DNA from: Bacillota bacterium
GTDB taxonomy: Bacteria; Bacillota; Bacilli; Paenibacillales; NBRC-103111
Direction of reading: 5' to 3'
NCBI GenBank assembly: GCA_023386955.1
Contig: JAEWIS010000053.1
Span: 1-64,000 of the forward strand
DNA: 64,000 nt
Shown here: piece by piece, positions 50,387 through 59,598 of the stretch
Position numbering within the stretch: the first letter of the stretch is position 1
Layout of the letters: the number at the start of each line of letters is the position of its first letter
Made by a program: the position numbers and the translations under genes
The notes under the pieces: generated by a model
What the model saw: only the letters and a program-made list of their open reading frames with translations
The model's database searches: none
Told to the model about the DNA's origin: nothing

Positions 50387-51082
50387 ATGGAAATTCATTT
50401 ACGGGTGAAAGCGGGGCTTGCTTCAATGAACGCGTTATCCGGATATGCCGCCTTTTCCCACCGGACCAAAGTTACCAGTATCCTGATTTATCTCTGGGCT
50501 GTGATATTCATTTGTGATACGGTCGTTAATTTGGCGGTTTCTCCCATTACTATGAAATTGCTTGGGGGACTTGTTTTTGGTGGCTACGGTCCTGTGGCAG
50601 AATTCCTGTCACTGGATTATTACAGTTTGTCCCATTACGAATACTGGCGGTTGCTTACCTACGGGCTGGGCCATACGGGAATCCTTCATCTTTATTTCAA
50701 TATTTGGGCAGTTCACTTCATAGGCAAACGTGTGGAGAAACAGGCAGGCGGGCGTTTGACCTTTAGTGTTCTCTTTGCAAGCTATCTAATCAACGGCTGT
50801 TTATTTGCCGGACTCTATAAACCGCTGATATCATTCTCACCCTCTGTAGGCACCTTTGCGCTTTTTGGAATGTGGCTGGTGTATCATGTTGCGAATAAGC
50901 ATAGGACCAATCTTTCCGCACAGGAAAAATCCGCAATCATTATCCTGCTTGCTGTGAATCTGTTTGGAGTGGACGCTTTATTCGTGCACGCTGTGGGATT
51001 TGCAGTGGGGGCTGCGGCAGGTATGCTGCATTCGGCGTTTATGAAAGGCCCCTCACAAAAAAATAGAGCGACACCGCAATAA
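50387..51082 (+). CDS. Rhomboid-family intramembrane protein
   Basis: Up to 231 residues with about six membrane helices. It has the rhomboid pattern GHTGILHLYFNIWAVHFIGKRVE (His and Asn of the oxyanion helix), a serine region SPSVGTFALFG in place of the usual GxSG, and a late helix VHAVGFAVGAAAG containing the catalytic-type His. Ser is kept but the first Gly is Pro, so activity is uncertain. The start is also unsure: ATG 50387 follows the -10 closely; GTG 50405 or ATG 50429 could be real. Confidence 0.8.
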   Translation: MEIHLRVKAGLASMNALSGYAAFSHRTKVTSILIYLWAVIFICDTVVNLAVSPITMKLLGGLVFGGYGPVAEFLSLDYYSLSHYEYWRLLTYGLGHTGILHLYFNIWAVHFIGKRVEKQAGGRLTFSVLFASYLINGCLFAGLYKPLISFSPSVGTFALFGMWLVYHVANKHRTNLSAQEKSAIIILLAVNLFGVDALFVHAVGFAVGAAAGMLHSAFMKGPSQKNRATPQ

Positions 51083-51420
51083 CGGCGCGCCCTCCGAGTC
51101 ATACAAAACCCTTGTCCCGCAAGGGTTTTTGTGTGTATGAGCCAGAACAAGCGGGGCAACTGTTGCCAATCACCCCATCATGGGAGAGGAGAAACCGGAC
51201 GAAGGGCTTATGAAGAAAAGTCGCATAATCCTTCACACGGTTAACCGGCATCCGGGGATGCCGATATCAATAGCATTGCCACTGCAGGAAATGTTATACA
51301 GGAGCGGCAAGAATATTTTTGGGAAAATGGATACGGATATGGTACGATAAGCAACGAAAGTGTGGCCATCTGCATGCGGCCGGGCACTTCAGTTTTCTCA
51401 AGAATAGGAGCAAAATAAAG
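51083..51420 (+). other. Gap before rsmD
   Basis: A 338-bp stretch. It holds the rhomboid terminator (about 51105-51130) and a possible rsmD promoter (TTGGGA 51319-51324, 18 bp, TACGAT 51343-51348 with upstream TGG). A 46-codon frame at 51210-51350 has only a weak, too-close ribosome binding site. Nothing else is seen. Confidence 0.5.
51105..51130 (+). terminator. Terminator of the rhomboid gene
   Basis: AAACCCTTG/CAAGGGTTT perfect arms with a T5 run. Confidence 0.9.
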
Positions 51421-52008
51421 ATGAGAGTCATTTCGGGTACGGCCAAGGGCCGGCATCTGAAGGCTGTTCCCGGCATGGGAACCCGGCCCACCACGGATAA
51501 GGTGAAGGAAGCCATATTCAGCATGATCGGGCCTTATTTTGACGGGGGGATAGTCCTGGATCTGTTTGCCGGTACCGGCGGTTTGGGGATTGAGGCATTG
51601 AGCCGCGGGATGGACCGGGCTGTGTTTGTGGATATGGACAAAAAGAGCATCGACGTGGTCCGTGAGAATCTGGCGGCATGCCGGCTGGAGCAGGAGGCGG
51701 AGGTTTACCGCAATGAAGCGGAGCGTGCGCTGAAGGTGCTGGCCAAGAAGGAAAGCGAAAACCGCTTTGCGCTGGTATTTCTCGATCCTCCGTACCGTAT
51801 GAAAACTGCGGACAAGCTGATGGGGGAGATGCATAGCCTCGGGCTGCTTGCTCCGGAGGCGGTGGTGCTGGTGGAGCATGCTTCGGATTTCCGTTATCCG
51901 GAGGCCTTCGGTCCGTTTGTATGCCGCAAGCTCGCCCTTTATGGGGAGACGGCCGTAGCGATTTATGATTATCAGCACGAGGATTTGCCGCAAGGAATGG
52001 AATCCTGA
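51421..52008 (+). CDS. rsmD: 16S rRNA (guanine966-N2)-methyltransferase
   Basis: A 195-residue SAM methyltransferase modifying G966 of 16S rRNA. It starts MRVISGTAKGRHLKAV, has SAM-binding VLDLFAGTGGLGIEALSRG and catalytic DPPY in VFLDPPYRMKTAD. AGGAG lies upstream of ATG 51421. The order rsmD-coaD-ylbJ matches Bacillus, confirming identity. Confidence 0.96.
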   Translation: MRVISGTAKGRHLKAVPGMGTRPTTDKVKEAIFSMIGPYFDGGIVLDLFAGTGGLGIEALSRGMDRAVFVDMDKKSIDVVRENLAACRLEQEAEVYRNEAERALKVLAKKESENRFALVFLDPPYRMKTADKLMGEMHSLGLLAPEAVVLVEHASDFRYPEAFGPFVCRKLALYGETAVAIYDYQHEDLPQGMES

Positions 52009-52157
52009 GTTTCGAATAACACGGCCCCTGCCGCAGGCCGGAGGATGTTATGGAACCCCGAAGCCGATTAAGGCGCTTGTAGGGAATATCCGATATTCGA
52101 TCATTGCTGGATGCCCCGTTATGAGGCCCCGGCGCGATTACATAGAAACGCGGCTGA

Positions 52158-52688
<531 letters not shown>

Positions 52689-52696
52689 GGCGGAAG

Positions 52697-52927
52697 AGCT
52701 AACGGAAGTCAGGGCTGCACCAAACGTTGGAGCTCAAGAGCTAACGGAAGCCACAGCCGTTATTGGCGCGGATTTGACGCTTTTGAAATTCTAACGGCGG
52801 CTAAAGCCGCTATTCTGGCTAAAATGACCGGAAAGAGCAGGGGCTGGGGCTAATAGCGGCGCTGCTGTCCGTTAGAATTCCACAACTCCGTTTTAGGTGC
52901 AAATAACGGCGCTGTGGTCCGTTAGAG
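52697..52927. repeat. Inverted element, family A (copy 3, five units)
   Basis: A partial plus unit (52697-52720), plus units at 52739-52767 and 52789-52817, and minus units at 52848-52878 and 52899-52927. The pitch is 50-51 bp. It lies between the convergent coaD and ylbJ genes and fills almost the whole 293-bp gap. Confidence 0.85.
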
Positions 52928-52981
52928 ATTCAACGTGTTTGTTTACCGTGCGCAGAAAAGAGTGGGGCTTTCACCGTCCCG

Positions 52982-54208
52982 CTACCGGGGACGCCGGCCC
53001 GCAGCGGCAGCCTGCTCCAAGAGCCGGATGAGCAAAGAGAGCAGGAGCATCACACCCAGCACTAACCCCAGCAGGATGAGAGATGCGCCCCACACGGCTC
53101 CCATCTCCCGCAGCCCGAAGGCTTCGCCCAGCCGTGAGGCTGTTTCCCAGCCGTTAATCGGAGAAAACACCGTTTCCGTGCCTTGAATAAAGCCGGTCAG
53201 GGGCTGCCAGACCAGCAAAGTAAGGACCGCTGCAAGAGCACTGTGCAGCAGCCGGAAGCGGAGGAAGGGCAGGTAGCGCAGCCCGGCAGGCTGCATGAAG
53301 CCCAATGCCTGGGCGTGAACCGACAGACCGCTCCACGCCAAAGCGGCACCGATGGCGGCCGCGCGGAGGGCAGACGCCCAAGAGGTGATTGTGCTGTATG
53401 CATAGGCGCCGAGATGGGGCTCCAGCACGCCGGGGGCCAGCTGGAGGAACCACTGGGCGGCGGGGCTTGATCCCAGGAATAACCCGGCCAGCCGCACGGC
53501 TACGGAAAAAGCCATGATCAGACCGCCGATGAGAAGCAGGGCATAAATGGACTGGGTGACGGAGTCACCCAGCATTTTGCCGAAAACGCGGCCGTCATTG
53601 AGGCGGGCTTCCTCCATGGCGTTGAGGGCCTTATGCGGAAGGCGGCGGAGGCGAACAGCGGACGCACGCGGTGCTTCTTTACCCCGCTGACGCGTGCAGA
53701 AGCCGGCCATAATGGCGGACAGATAATGGATGATGGCCAGTAAGATACCGCTTTCGGGGCTGTGCAAAAAGCCTGCACCCACTACACCCACAATCAGCAT
53801 GGGATTGGCCAAGTGGCCCAGTGCCGCCAGTCTCTCTGCTTCGGCGGAGCTCACCCCGTGCTGCTGGCTCAGCTTGGCCGCAGCGTCAGCAGATAAGGGG
53901 TAGCCGCCGGCAATACCTGACGCCAGCACCCAGCCTCCTGAGCCGGGAAGGCGGAAGACCCTCCGCATCAGCGGCTCCAGGAATACACCCAAACCATGAA
54001 CAAGGCCAAAGCCCAGAAGCAGCTCCGTCATGATAAAAAAGGGCAGAAGCGCAGGGAACACCCAATCCCACCACAGACGGAGCCCCGAGAGGGAGGCTTG
54101 GAAGGCTTGTTCGGGGTAAGTGATGACCGAAACGACGAAAGCGGCGGTCACAAGGCCCAGGAACAGGGTATACATGTATTGGCGGCTGCGTTTGTTTCCC
54201 GATTGCAT
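52982..54208 (-). CDS. ylbJ: Sporulation integral membrane protein YlbJ
   Basis: A 408-residue protein with about eight to nine transmembrane helices. Family features are LRLWWDWVFPALLPFFIMTELLLGFG, SGIAGGYPLSADAAAKL and HLANPMLIVGVVGAGFL. In Bacillus it is mother-cell expressed and needed for spore cortex formation. Start ATG 54208 lies 6 bp after AAGGTGA; the in-frame TTG at 54214 is too close. It is divergent from ylbL, as in related genomes. Confidence 0.94.
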   Translation of the reverse strand: MQSGNKRSRQYMYTLFLGLVTAAFVVSVITYPEQAFQASLSGLRLWWDWVFPALLPFFIMTELLLGFGLVHGLGVFLEPLMRRVFRLPGSGGWVLASGIAGGYPLSADAAAKLSQQHGVSSAEAERLAALGHLANPMLIVGVVGAGFLHSPESGILLAIIHYLSAIMAGFCTRQRGKEAPRASAVRLRRLPHKALNAMEEARLNDGRVFGKMLGDSVTQSIYALLLIGGLIMAFSVAVRLAGLFLGSSPAAQWFLQLAPGVLEPHLGAYAYSTITSWASALRAAAIGAALAWSGLSVHAQALGFMQPAGLRYLPFLRFRLLHSALAAVLTLLVWQPLTGFIQGTETVFSPINGWETASRLGEAFGLREMGAVWGASLILLGLVLGVMLLLSLLIRLLEQAAAAGRRPR

Positions 54209-54335
54209 AGGCAATCACCTTCCGATCATGGGTTTGTACCATATGTACGCCGTTCGGAGGATGAATAGACCAAGCCTGCTTAGGCCAACACTGCCCGCCT
54301 TGACGACACCGGCGGGGGAAGGAATGGGATCGGCC

Positions 54336-55397
54336 GTGAAAACGATGGACAACGGGCGGACGCTTTTTGCAGCACGCGCCGTTATTTCGGGATTTCTGGC
54401 GTTGGTATTTTGCTATGTTACATTATTTGTTCCATTGCCATACTACATCTTCCAGCCGGGAACAGCGGACGATCTGCAGGGGATGGTCCATGTGCAGGGA
54501 GGCGGCTATCCGGAAAGCGGCAGGTTTCTTTTGACCACCGTTGGTGTGAGCAATGCTACATTGGCCAAAATGGTGGAGGCCCGTTTCAGAGGTTACGAGG
54601 TGCACCGGCAAACCTCCGTGCGCCAGCCGGGGGAATCGGAGGAAGAGTATGGGGAGCGCCAGCACCAGGTAATGCTGACCTCCCAATCCAATGCTATACA
54701 AGCCGCATACCGGGCTGCAGGGATTGGCTACACTATCGCCAGCAAGGGGATTGTGGTGCTGAGTACGGCGGTTGGATTGCCTGCAGAGGGAGTGTTGGAG
54801 CCGGGTGATGTGATTTTGAAGGCGGACGGTCTTCCGGTGGATGCGGGAAGCAAGCTGGATGCTCTTCTGGCGGGTAAAAAAGAAGGGGATGCGGTGCGTC
54901 TTACCTATAAGCGGGGAGGCGTGGCGATGGAGGCATCCTTCACCCTGCGGGCTTTGCCAACAGCAGTGGAGGGAGGCCGGAAGCTTGGGATCGGCATTGT
55001 CACGGCTGACCGCAAGGCGGTCCAAGCCACCAGGCAGACTGACGCGGTAACCGTGGAGGCAGGGGATATCGGGGGGCCTTCGGCAGGCTTCATGTTCGCC
55101 CTGGAAACCTACGGATTGCTGCTGGCAGATGATTTGTCCCGGGGCTATACCATCGCCGGGACTGGCACCATCGATCCGCAAGGTGTAGTCGGGGCCATCG
55201 GCGGCGCCCGCCACAAGGTCTCCGCCGCCCACCAGGCAGGGGCGGACATCCTGTTTGTGCCCCGGGACGAACAGTCTGCAGGTGAAGCCAAGAAGCAGGC
55301 CGGCAAGCTGCATACGTCCATGAAGGTGGTGGAGGTAAGCACCCTACAGGAGGCTATTGCCTACCTGGAAAGTTTGCCGCCGAAGACAGCGGGCTAA
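54336..55397 (+). CDS. ylbL: PDZ-domain S16 (Lon-like) serine protease YlbL
   Basis: A 353-residue membrane-anchored protease with one N-terminal helix (about 14-36), a PDZ domain (about 130-200, KGIVVLSTAVGLPAEGVLEPGDVILKADG) and a Lon-type catalytic domain. The Ser lies in GPSAGFMFAL, and the dyad Lys is probably in GGARHKVSAAHQAGA. In Bacillus, YlbL helps clear the cell-division inhibitor YneA. I chose GTG 54336, with GAAGGA 11 bp upstream; ATG 54324 and ATG 54345 are alternatives. The translation before 54261 is non-homologous. Confidence 0.9.
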   Translation: MKTMDNGRTLFAARAVISGFLALVFCYVTLFVPLPYYIFQPGTADDLQGMVHVQGGGYPESGRFLLTTVGVSNATLAKMVEARFRGYEVHRQTSVRQPGESEEEYGERQHQVMLTSQSNAIQAAYRAAGIGYTIASKGIVVLSTAVGLPAEGVLEPGDVILKADGLPVDAGSKLDALLAGKKEGDAVRLTYKRGGVAMEASFTLRALPTAVEGGRKLGIGIVTADRKAVQATRQTDAVTVEAGDIGGPSAGFMFALETYGLLLADDLSRGYTIAGTGTIDPQGVVGAIGGARHKVSAAHQAGADILFVPRDEQSAGEAKKQAGKLHTSMKVVEVSTLQEAIAYLESLPPKTAG

Positions 55398-55427
55398 AGG
55401 CTGTAGGCTAGGGGAGGCCAATCTGCT

Positions 55428-56702
55428 CTACACCCGGTCCAACTGCAGCGGAGGCTGTGTGAAGTCCCGCTGCCACTGGGAGGGATCCAGCTCCCGGTAG
55501 CCCAAGCTGTAGACGGCGCCGGCCCGGATATCCATCCCGAGCCAAGCGGGGTCCTCCGCGGCGGCAGCACGGGTAATAACGGGCAGGGAGGCGGTCACGC
55601 GCATCCGCTTGAGCAGGGCTCTTCCCTTGGAACTGAAGCCCAGCACCCGGATGCAGGCAGGACCGGCCTGCAGGCTCTCCCGGCTGAGGCTTTGCTGCGG
55701 GTGTCCCAGCAGAATCCGCAGGAGCATCCGCTGCAGCTTGGTGCGGGTATACCGTTTGGTTTTAAGCAAATCCAGAAGCGATTCAACCGGCGAGGCGGTA
55801 TCTGGAGGCAGTTGGGTCAAGCTGTGTTTGATCCGGTGCTCCAGTCCTTCGGTAACCTCATGGAGCTGCCGCAGCTCCTCTTCCGGCCGGGAGAGCAGCT
55901 GGGTGAACAGGGGGCGTGCGTAATGCTCCCAGCATAAGGGGCCCCGCCCTGCGGCATGCTCCCGCAAGAGAATATCCAGCGTATAAGCCGGCACGTACGG
56001 AGCAACGGCCCTTAAAGCCGCTTCGTCCGGCGACTTCCAGCCCGTGCCGAAGAGAAGCTTGCGCAGGGCAGTGGCGCTGGCAATGGACGTGCCCGTAATG
56101 TCAGCCTGATGGAAACCGGCTTCCCGCCGGGGTAATGTCAGCGGTATAATGGGGCTTTGCAGACGCTGCAGCGCCAGCATGTAATGGAGGCCCAGAATGG
56201 TGTTGGGCTGGTCCAAGGGCGGCAGGGGTCCGTCAGCGTCGTTGTCTATGCCGAACCGGCGGACAGCCGCGGCATAAGCAGCCGGATAGCTGGCGCCCTG
56301 CTTCAGCTCCTCCTGCAGCAGGCTGCGGAAAGCGGCGTCCTCCCGGTGGAGCAGTCCGGCCAGTCGGGAGAGCGGCTCCAGGGAACCCTCCTCGCTGCCG
56401 AAGCACAGCGCGTCCACCACGCCGGTGGCATCCAGGAGCCTGACTGCACCGTAGGCGAACCATTCCGCCGGCTGGCAGGCATAGGCCACCGGCAGCTCGA
56501 TGACCACGTCGGCGCCCATGTGGAGGGCCATTTCGGCACGGGCCCACTTGTTGACGACGGCGGGTTCGCCCCGCTGCAAAAAATGCCCGCTCATCACGGC
56601 CACACAGGATTCCGCCCCGGCGGCTTGCTTGGAAGCCTCAAAATGATGCACATGCCCGTTGTGCAGCGGGTTGTATTCTACAATAATGCCGACTGTTTTC
56701 AT
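55428..56702 (-). CDS. tmcAL: tRNA(Met) cytidine acetate ligase
   Basis: A 424-residue enzyme (formerly YlbM) that acetylates the wobble cytidine of elongator tRNA-Met using acetate and ATP. The nucleotidyltransferase motif is EYNPLHNGHVHH at the N-terminus; SGHFLQRGEPAVVNKWARAEMAL and GADVVIELP are family-specific. It is antisense to its neighbours, as in Bacillus. The C-terminal region is rich in Arg and Leu, as usual. Confidence 0.95.
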   Translation of the reverse strand: MKTVGIIVEYNPLHNGHVHHFEASKQAAGAESCVAVMSGHFLQRGEPAVVNKWARAEMALHMGADVVIELPVAYACQPAEWFAYGAVRLLDATGVVDALCFGSEEGSLEPLSRLAGLLHREDAAFRSLLQEELKQGASYPAAYAAAVRRFGIDNDADGPLPPLDQPNTILGLHYMLALQRLQSPIIPLTLPRREAGFHQADITGTSIASATALRKLLFGTGWKSPDEAALRAVAPYVPAYTLDILLREHAAGRGPLCWEHYARPLFTQLLSRPEEELRQLHEVTEGLEHRIKHSLTQLPPDTASPVESLLDLLKTKRYTRTKLQRMLLRILLGHPQQSLSRESLQAGPACIRVLGFSSKGRALLKRMRVTASLPVITRAAAAEDPAWLGMDIRAGAVYSLGYRELDPSQWQRDFTQPPLQLDRV

Positions 56703-56796
56703 GACGGTCCTCCAGCTAACATTGCATTTTATCCCGTTCCTTTAGCCATACTTAAAGAATATACCACATTTTTCTTATCAAATCTTGAATGAGGCG

Positions 56797-56826
56797 TTGA
56801 CAAAACCTACTGAAAATCGATATAAT
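56797..56826 (+). promoter_or_regulatory. SigA promoter of ylbN-rpmF
   Basis: A perfect TTGACA (56797-56802), an 18-bp spacer and a perfect TATAAT (56821-56826), 28 bp before the ylbN start. Confidence 0.85.
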
Positions 56827-56853
56827 AAATTTTGTTTGTTTGGGGTGATAACA

Positions 56854-57360
56854 ATGATGATAAGCATCCGGGAATTAGCTCAAAAAAATGCTTCTGTTGC
56901 GCTCAAGGGCGTCTTCGATCTCTCCGGTGTTTTTACCGGGCGCGAGGACATTCAGATTGTGGGCAAGCTGGAAGCCGAACTTAGCGCCCATTCCCAAGGC
57001 GGATTGGCCGAGGTGGAGGGAACACTCCGCTTCAAGGTTCACTCTCTATGCTCCCGCTGTTTGACCCCTGTGGATGAGACCCTTGCAGTTCCCTTCCGGG
57101 AACGGTTCGCATCCCGGCCTGACGCTGTCCCCCAGGAAGATCAGGACGAAGTGCATCTGGTAACGGACGATCACATTACGCTGGATCCCTATGTGGAAGA
57201 AGCGGTGTGGCTGGCATTGCCACTGGCTCCCGTCTGCAGCTCCGGCTGCAAGGGATTGTGTCCCCAATGCGGGACCAACCTCAACGAGAAGCCCTGCGGC
57301 TGCAGCAATGACAGCATTGATCCGCGGCTGGCGGGACTGGCTGATTTTTTTAAGCAATAA
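56854..57360 (+). CDS. ylbN: YceD/DUF177-family protein (YlbN)
   Basis: A 168-residue protein of the DUF177 (YceD) family, always found before rpmF and linked to 23S rRNA or large-subunit maturation. Cys pairs occur in LCSRCLTPVDETL and CSSGCKGLCPQCGTNLNEKPCGC. GGGGTGAT precedes the ATG-ATG start at 56854. It forms an operon with rpmF. Confidence 0.92.
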   Translation: MMISIRELAQKNASVALKGVFDLSGVFTGREDIQIVGKLEAELSAHSQGGLAEVEGTLRFKVHSLCSRCLTPVDETLAVPFRERFASRPDAVPQEDQDEVHLVTDDHITLDPYVEEAVWLALPLAPVCSSGCKGLCPQCGTNLNEKPCGCSNDSIDPRLAGLADFFKQ

Positions 57361-57407
57361 GCGCTCCAGGCGATTATGGATGGTAATTTGTTGAAGGAGG
57401 TGGGAAC

Positions 57408-57581
57408 ATGGCAGTCCCTTTTAGAAAAATTTCCAAGACTCGTCGCGACAAGCGCCGTACTCACTTCAAATTGGAAGTCCCCGGCATGGTTAAATGCGAC
57501 CAATGCGGCGAATTGAAACTTTCGCACCGGGTGTGCAAGGTTTGCGGAACTTACAAGAAGAGAGAGATTATTAAGCAATAA
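57408..57581 (+). CDS. rpmF: 50S ribosomal protein bL32
   Basis: A 57-residue ribosomal protein: [19 protein letters not shown] start and zinc ribbon CDQCGELK...CKVCGTY (the C+ form). GAAGGAGG lies 8-9 bp upstream of the ATG. It is followed by a terminator. Confidence 0.98.
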   Translation: MAVPFRKISKTRRDKRRTHFKLEVPGMVKCDQCGELKLSHRVCKVCGTYKKREIIKQ

Positions 57582-57600
57582 TCTCGCTTCCTAGCGCATG

Positions 57601-57634
57601 AAGCGCTCCCCCTTAACGGGCGGAGCGCTTTTTT
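57601..57634 (+). terminator. Terminator of ylbN-rpmF
   Basis: AAGCGCTCC/GGAGCGCTT perfect arms and a T6 run. Confidence 0.9.
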
Positions 57635-57801
57635 GCTTTTTTTACTCCTGTTATGTAATGAAATGCCACCTCCGGCGTATTAACAGGTGTATGAAAATGG
57701 ACAACCGCCGGCTGTGGCAAAGGGCGCCCTGCCATTAAAGCCGCGGAGGTTCAAGCACATACAGCGCAAGGATGAGACGCGAGCAGAAAGAAGGGACAAG
57801 A

Positions 57802-58395
57802 ATGACACAGCCGCAAACCATACCTCTGGCGCTTGCGGAGGAGATGTACGAAGCAGCCGCGGAACGGCCCAATGCTGCGGGTTCGCCGCAAGCCTCCTTC
57901 GGAGCGGTCTTCGAGCTGTATTATGAGCGTGTGTTCCGCTACATCCGCTACCGGGTAACGTGCGAGTACACGGCCGAGGATCTGACAAGCCAGGTGTTCG
58001 AACGTGTGATGGGCCGGTTCGCTTCCTTCCGGGCGGATAAGGCACCGTTTGAGGTGTGGCTGTTTGCTATCGCCAAGAACGCCGTCAATGATTATGGCCG
58101 GCAGCAGCGGAGACGGAGGTTTTTTTCGCTGGAGGCGATTAAACATGCGGCCTCCGCCGGCAAAACTCCCGAGGCTATAGCTCTTGCCGGGGAGGCGAAG
58201 GACAGCCTGCTCCAGGCTATGTCTGTGCTGAACCCGAAGGAGCGCAGCATTCTGGCGCTGAAGTTCGGAGCAGAGCTCAAGAACGGAGAGATTGCCAAGC
58301 TTGCCGGAATGAGCGAAAGCAATGTGGGGGTAACGCTGTACCGGTCCATGAAAAAACTGAGAGCAGAGCTGGAGAGGAAGGGCTGCCATGAGTGA
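57802..58395 (+). CDS. ECF-type RNA polymerase sigma factor
   Basis: A 197-residue sigma-70 family protein with only regions 2 and 4. Region 2 (about 33-105) contains FELYYERVFRYIRYRV, EDLTSQVFERVM and PFEVWLFAIAKN; region 4 (about 135-190) contains LNPKERSILALKFGAELKNGEIAKLAGMSESNVGVTLYRSMKKLR. ATG 57802 follows AGAAGGGA. The next gene overlaps by 8 bp and looks like its membrane anti-sigma factor. The pair sits between rpmF and fapR. Confidence 0.9.
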   Translation: MTQPQTIPLALAEEMYEAAAERPNAAGSPQASFGAVFELYYERVFRYIRYRVTCEYTAEDLTSQVFERVMGRFASFRADKAPFEVWLFAIAKNAVNDYGRQQRRRRFFSLEAIKHAASAGKTPEAIALAGEAKDSLLQAMSVLNPKERSILALKFGAELKNGEIAKLAGMSESNVGVTLYRSMKKLRAELERKGCHE

Positions 58396-59359
58396 AAAAA
58401 GAAGGATACGCAACTTTGTAAAAGAGCTGGATGCCTGTCTGGAAAGCGGCAAGGTCCCGCCATCCGCTGACAGATCCAAGGAATGTACCGATATGCTGGA
58501 GCTGGGGGTGGCATTATCCGGAGCCGTCCGTACCAGCGGCAAACAAAAGGAGGCCGTGCGGCAGCGCGTTCTAAGCACTGCCCAAACCGGCGGAAGCAGC
58601 CTCAGGCGGACTCCCCGGTGGAGGCTGGCAAGAACCGGTGCAATCGCCGCCACTTCCTGCCTGCTGGCTGTGCTGCTGCTTGCTCCCACCTCCTTTGCCG
58701 GAGATTGGATGCGTTCTGTGGTCCATACCATCTCGTTGGGACACATTACCGTCTCCCAAATGGAGGAAACCCGGCCGGAGACCATGCCGTTTCCTGCTGA
58801 ATTGAAGGGCAAAATTTTTACTAAGGACGGTAAACTCGTAGAGGAGTGGGCCGGGCACGAAAAACCCTTTTATACCGCGGAGGGTGAGGAAATAGCAGGT
58901 GTAGCCAACGGGGAGATTATCACCCGGAAGCAAATGGAGGCGGAACCGGCTCCTGAAATCATCCGGATTGAGGATGCCTCGGTTATTCCGGAATACACCG
59001 CCTTTAAGGCAGGGCTGCCCGCTTATGTGCCGGAGGGTTTCGCATTTGACCGGGCTGAGGTGTACAAAAAGGGGGATAAGTACCTGGATGTGTATTATCT
59101 CAACCCGGCTACAGGCAAAACCATCCATATCCAGGAACGGCTGGCGGATGAGGAAACCGCCTATGCCATGTCCACCGAGCATAAAGTGGAGCAAGTACGG
59201 GTAAGCGGAGTTGATGCCGTGATCATAGGAGGCAAGACCATCGACTGGGAGAAGGACGGTGTTCTCTACAGCATTATGACCGGGAAATCCGGCGTGAAGC
59301 TGGATAACAGCCAATTGATCAGAATGGCCGAATCGATAGAGCCGATTTTCGCCAAATAA
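58388..59359 (+). CDS. Probable membrane anti-sigma factor with DUF4367 domain
   Basis: A 323-residue protein. A soluble N-terminus (1-75) is followed by one membrane helix (about 83-103, ATSCLLAVLLLAPTSFAG) and an external region ending in a DUF4367-like domain (about 205-320, PAYVPEGFAFDRAEVY, YLDVYYLNPATGKTIHIQE, IIGGKTIDWEKDGVLYSIMTG). Overlap with the sigma gene indicates translational coupling. The external domain may sense envelope signals. No HxxxCxxC zinc motif is present, so this is not a ZAS-type anti-sigma. Confidence 0.82.
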   Translation: MSEKRRIRNFVKELDACLESGKVPPSADRSKECTDMLELGVALSGAVRTSGKQKEAVRQRVLSTAQTGGSSLRRTPRWRLARTGAIAATSCLLAVLLLAPTSFAGDWMRSVVHTISLGHITVSQMEETRPETMPFPAELKGKIFTKDGKLVEEWAGHEKPFYTAEGEEIAGVANGEIITRKQMEAEPAPEIIRIEDASVIPEYTAFKAGLPAYVPEGFAFDRAEVYKKGDKYLDVYYLNPATGKTIHIQERLADEETAYAMSTEHKVEQVRVSGVDAVIIGGKTIDWEKDGVLYSIMTGKSGVKLDNSQLIRMAESIEPIFAK

Positions 59360-59401
59360 CGGCTGCCGGTGCCTTATACAACAACACCTCTGCAATTCCG
59401 G

Positions 59402-59430
59402 AGCCTCCCTCATGGGGGGCTTTTCTTTTT
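59402..59430 (+). terminator. Terminator of the sigma/anti-sigma operon
   Basis: AGCCTCCC pairs with GGGGGCT (one G-T pair), followed by TTTTCTTTTT. Confidence 0.8.
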
Positions 59431-59448
59431 GCGGATAATTCGTTATAC

Positions 59449-59471
59449 TACAATTTAGCACCAGGTATTAA
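59449..59471 (+). promoter_or_regulatory. fapR promoter -10 box with FapR operator
   Basis: TACAAT (59449-59454) is directly followed by TTAGCACCAGGTATTAA (59455-59471), a near-perfect palindrome matching the FapR box (TTAGTACCTRGTACTAA type). Binding would block transcription of fapR-plsX-fabHDG until malonyl-CoA releases the repressor. Confidence 0.8.
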
Positions 59472-59598
59472 AACTACATAGCAAAACTCCGGCGCAGCAT
59501 GCCGTGGATAATACTCGACGAGCAGTACCAAAAAGATGTAATATTAGACCTGTTGCGGATTGGAAAGTTAAAGAAGGCGGTGTTGCGCCATCGTACGG

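Noticed and set aside
51210..51350. 46-codon frame beginning MKKSRIILHTVNRH
   Set aside because: The only Shine-Dalgarno-like sequence is 3-4 bp from the ATG, and the frame runs through the likely rsmD promoter. Not convincing.
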